This document shows, piece after piece, positions 4,995 to 5,319 of a stretch of 5,319 nt of DNA. The position numbers were made by a program, and so were the translations under genes. The stretch lies in assembly GCA_028874675.1 (NCBI GenBank), contig JAPPJA010000280.1:1-5319 (forward strand). The letters run 5' to 3'. Source of the DNA: Chloroflexota bacterium (GTDB taxonomy: Bacteria > Chloroflexota > Dehalococcoidia > Lucifugimonadales > UBA3495). The notes under the pieces were generated by a model. It made no database searches, was not told the DNA's origin, and was given only the letters and a program-made list of their open reading frames with translations. Positions within the stretch are counted from its first letter, which is position 1. Every line of letters starts with the position of its first letter.

Positions 4995-5288
4995 ATGCTT
5001 CGAAACTATGATTCTATGCCTGGCCTTTTTTCCGATGTAAGGCCTTGGCTGATCACTCAAGAACATCGGGAGTTTGAGTCATGGAGTGACCCGGTAGACC
5101 GGATGAAGTGTGCCGATGTACTTCCGGTTTCTCGCGAGGCCAAAAGGATAGCTGAGGTTCTGCTGTATCACGCGTGGGTAACGGATATGACCCGCGCCAC
5201 AATAGGGCACTTGCTCGGCATCAACACGCTAACCAACGTTAGCAGAGGACTGAAGACCCTGGAGAATGTGTTGATGTTCTACGATTAG
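4995..5288 (+). CDS. small helix-turn-helix protein, 97 residues (hypothetical)
   Basis: The C-terminal half reads as a DNA-binding helix-turn-helix or winged helix. REAKRIAEVLLYHAWVTD (47-64) is followed by MTRATIGHLLGIN (65-77) and TLTNVSRGLKTLENVLMFYD (78-97). The pattern T-R-x-x-I-x-x-L-L-G-I-N followed by V-S-R-x-L-K-T-L-E is typical of MarR/ArsR-like helices 2 and 3. The protein ends where a wing would begin, so the wing is short or missing. The N-terminal 45 residues, polar with WLITQEHREFESWSDP (18-33), are not recognised. It lies alone after the transposase remnant, with no partner gene before the window ends. A role as a small transcription regulator is inferred from the helix pattern only. 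Confidence 0.6.
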   Translation: MLRNYDSMPGLFSDVRPWLITQEHREFESWSDPVDRMKCADVLPVSREAKRIAEVLLYHAWVTDMTRATIGHLLGINTLTNVSRGLKTLENVLMFYD

Positions 5289-5319
5289 GTCACCTGCTAA
5301 TTGGTCAGCGAAAATGTCA

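Overview
This is a bacterial accessory-type region. It holds a few intact small genes among decayed ones. The moderately GC-rich coding stretches, the DUF433/DUF5615 pair and the HEAT (PBS-lyase-like) repeat protein would fit an uncultured environmental bacterium such as a Chloroflexota or similar lineage. No rRNA, tRNA or housekeeping gene is present to confirm that, so the lineage is a guess.

Layout from left to right. Positions 2-139 may be the tail of a gene that enters from the left. About 140-1030 has no convincing gene. A toxin-antitoxin type operon follows: a DUF433 antitoxin-like gene (1096-1365) with a strong ribosome binding site and a perfect palindrome at its likely transcription start. 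It overlaps by ATGA a DUF5615 PIN-like toxin gene (from 1362) that appears broken by two compensating single-base shifts. An acidic orphan protein of 137 residues lies on the minus strand (1927-2340). A clear minus-strand intrinsic terminator (2396-2419) sits just upstream of it. The stretch 2420-2906 holds only fragmentary reading frames. A 34-bp near-palindrome (2907-2940) forms a strong, symmetric terminator-like hairpin.

The largest locus is a HEAT-repeat protein gene (3002-4513), split by one in-frame TGA at 3794-3796 into an N-terminal half of 264 residues and a C-terminal half of up to 237 residues. Both halves lie in the same frame and the repeat pattern runs through the stop, so this was, or still functions as, one protein of about 500 residues. 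A degraded sequence resembling the N-terminus of an IS1634/IS4-type transposase follows (about 4600-4881). A small helix-turn-helix protein (4995-5288) ends the window.

The genes do not form one obvious pathway. The antitoxin and toxin belong together. The HEAT protein, the acidic protein and the helix-turn-helix protein are separate units. Decay is the common theme: a frameshifted toxin, an interrupted repeat protein and a transposase remnant. Each of these calls rests on reading the translations by eye; no similarity search was run.
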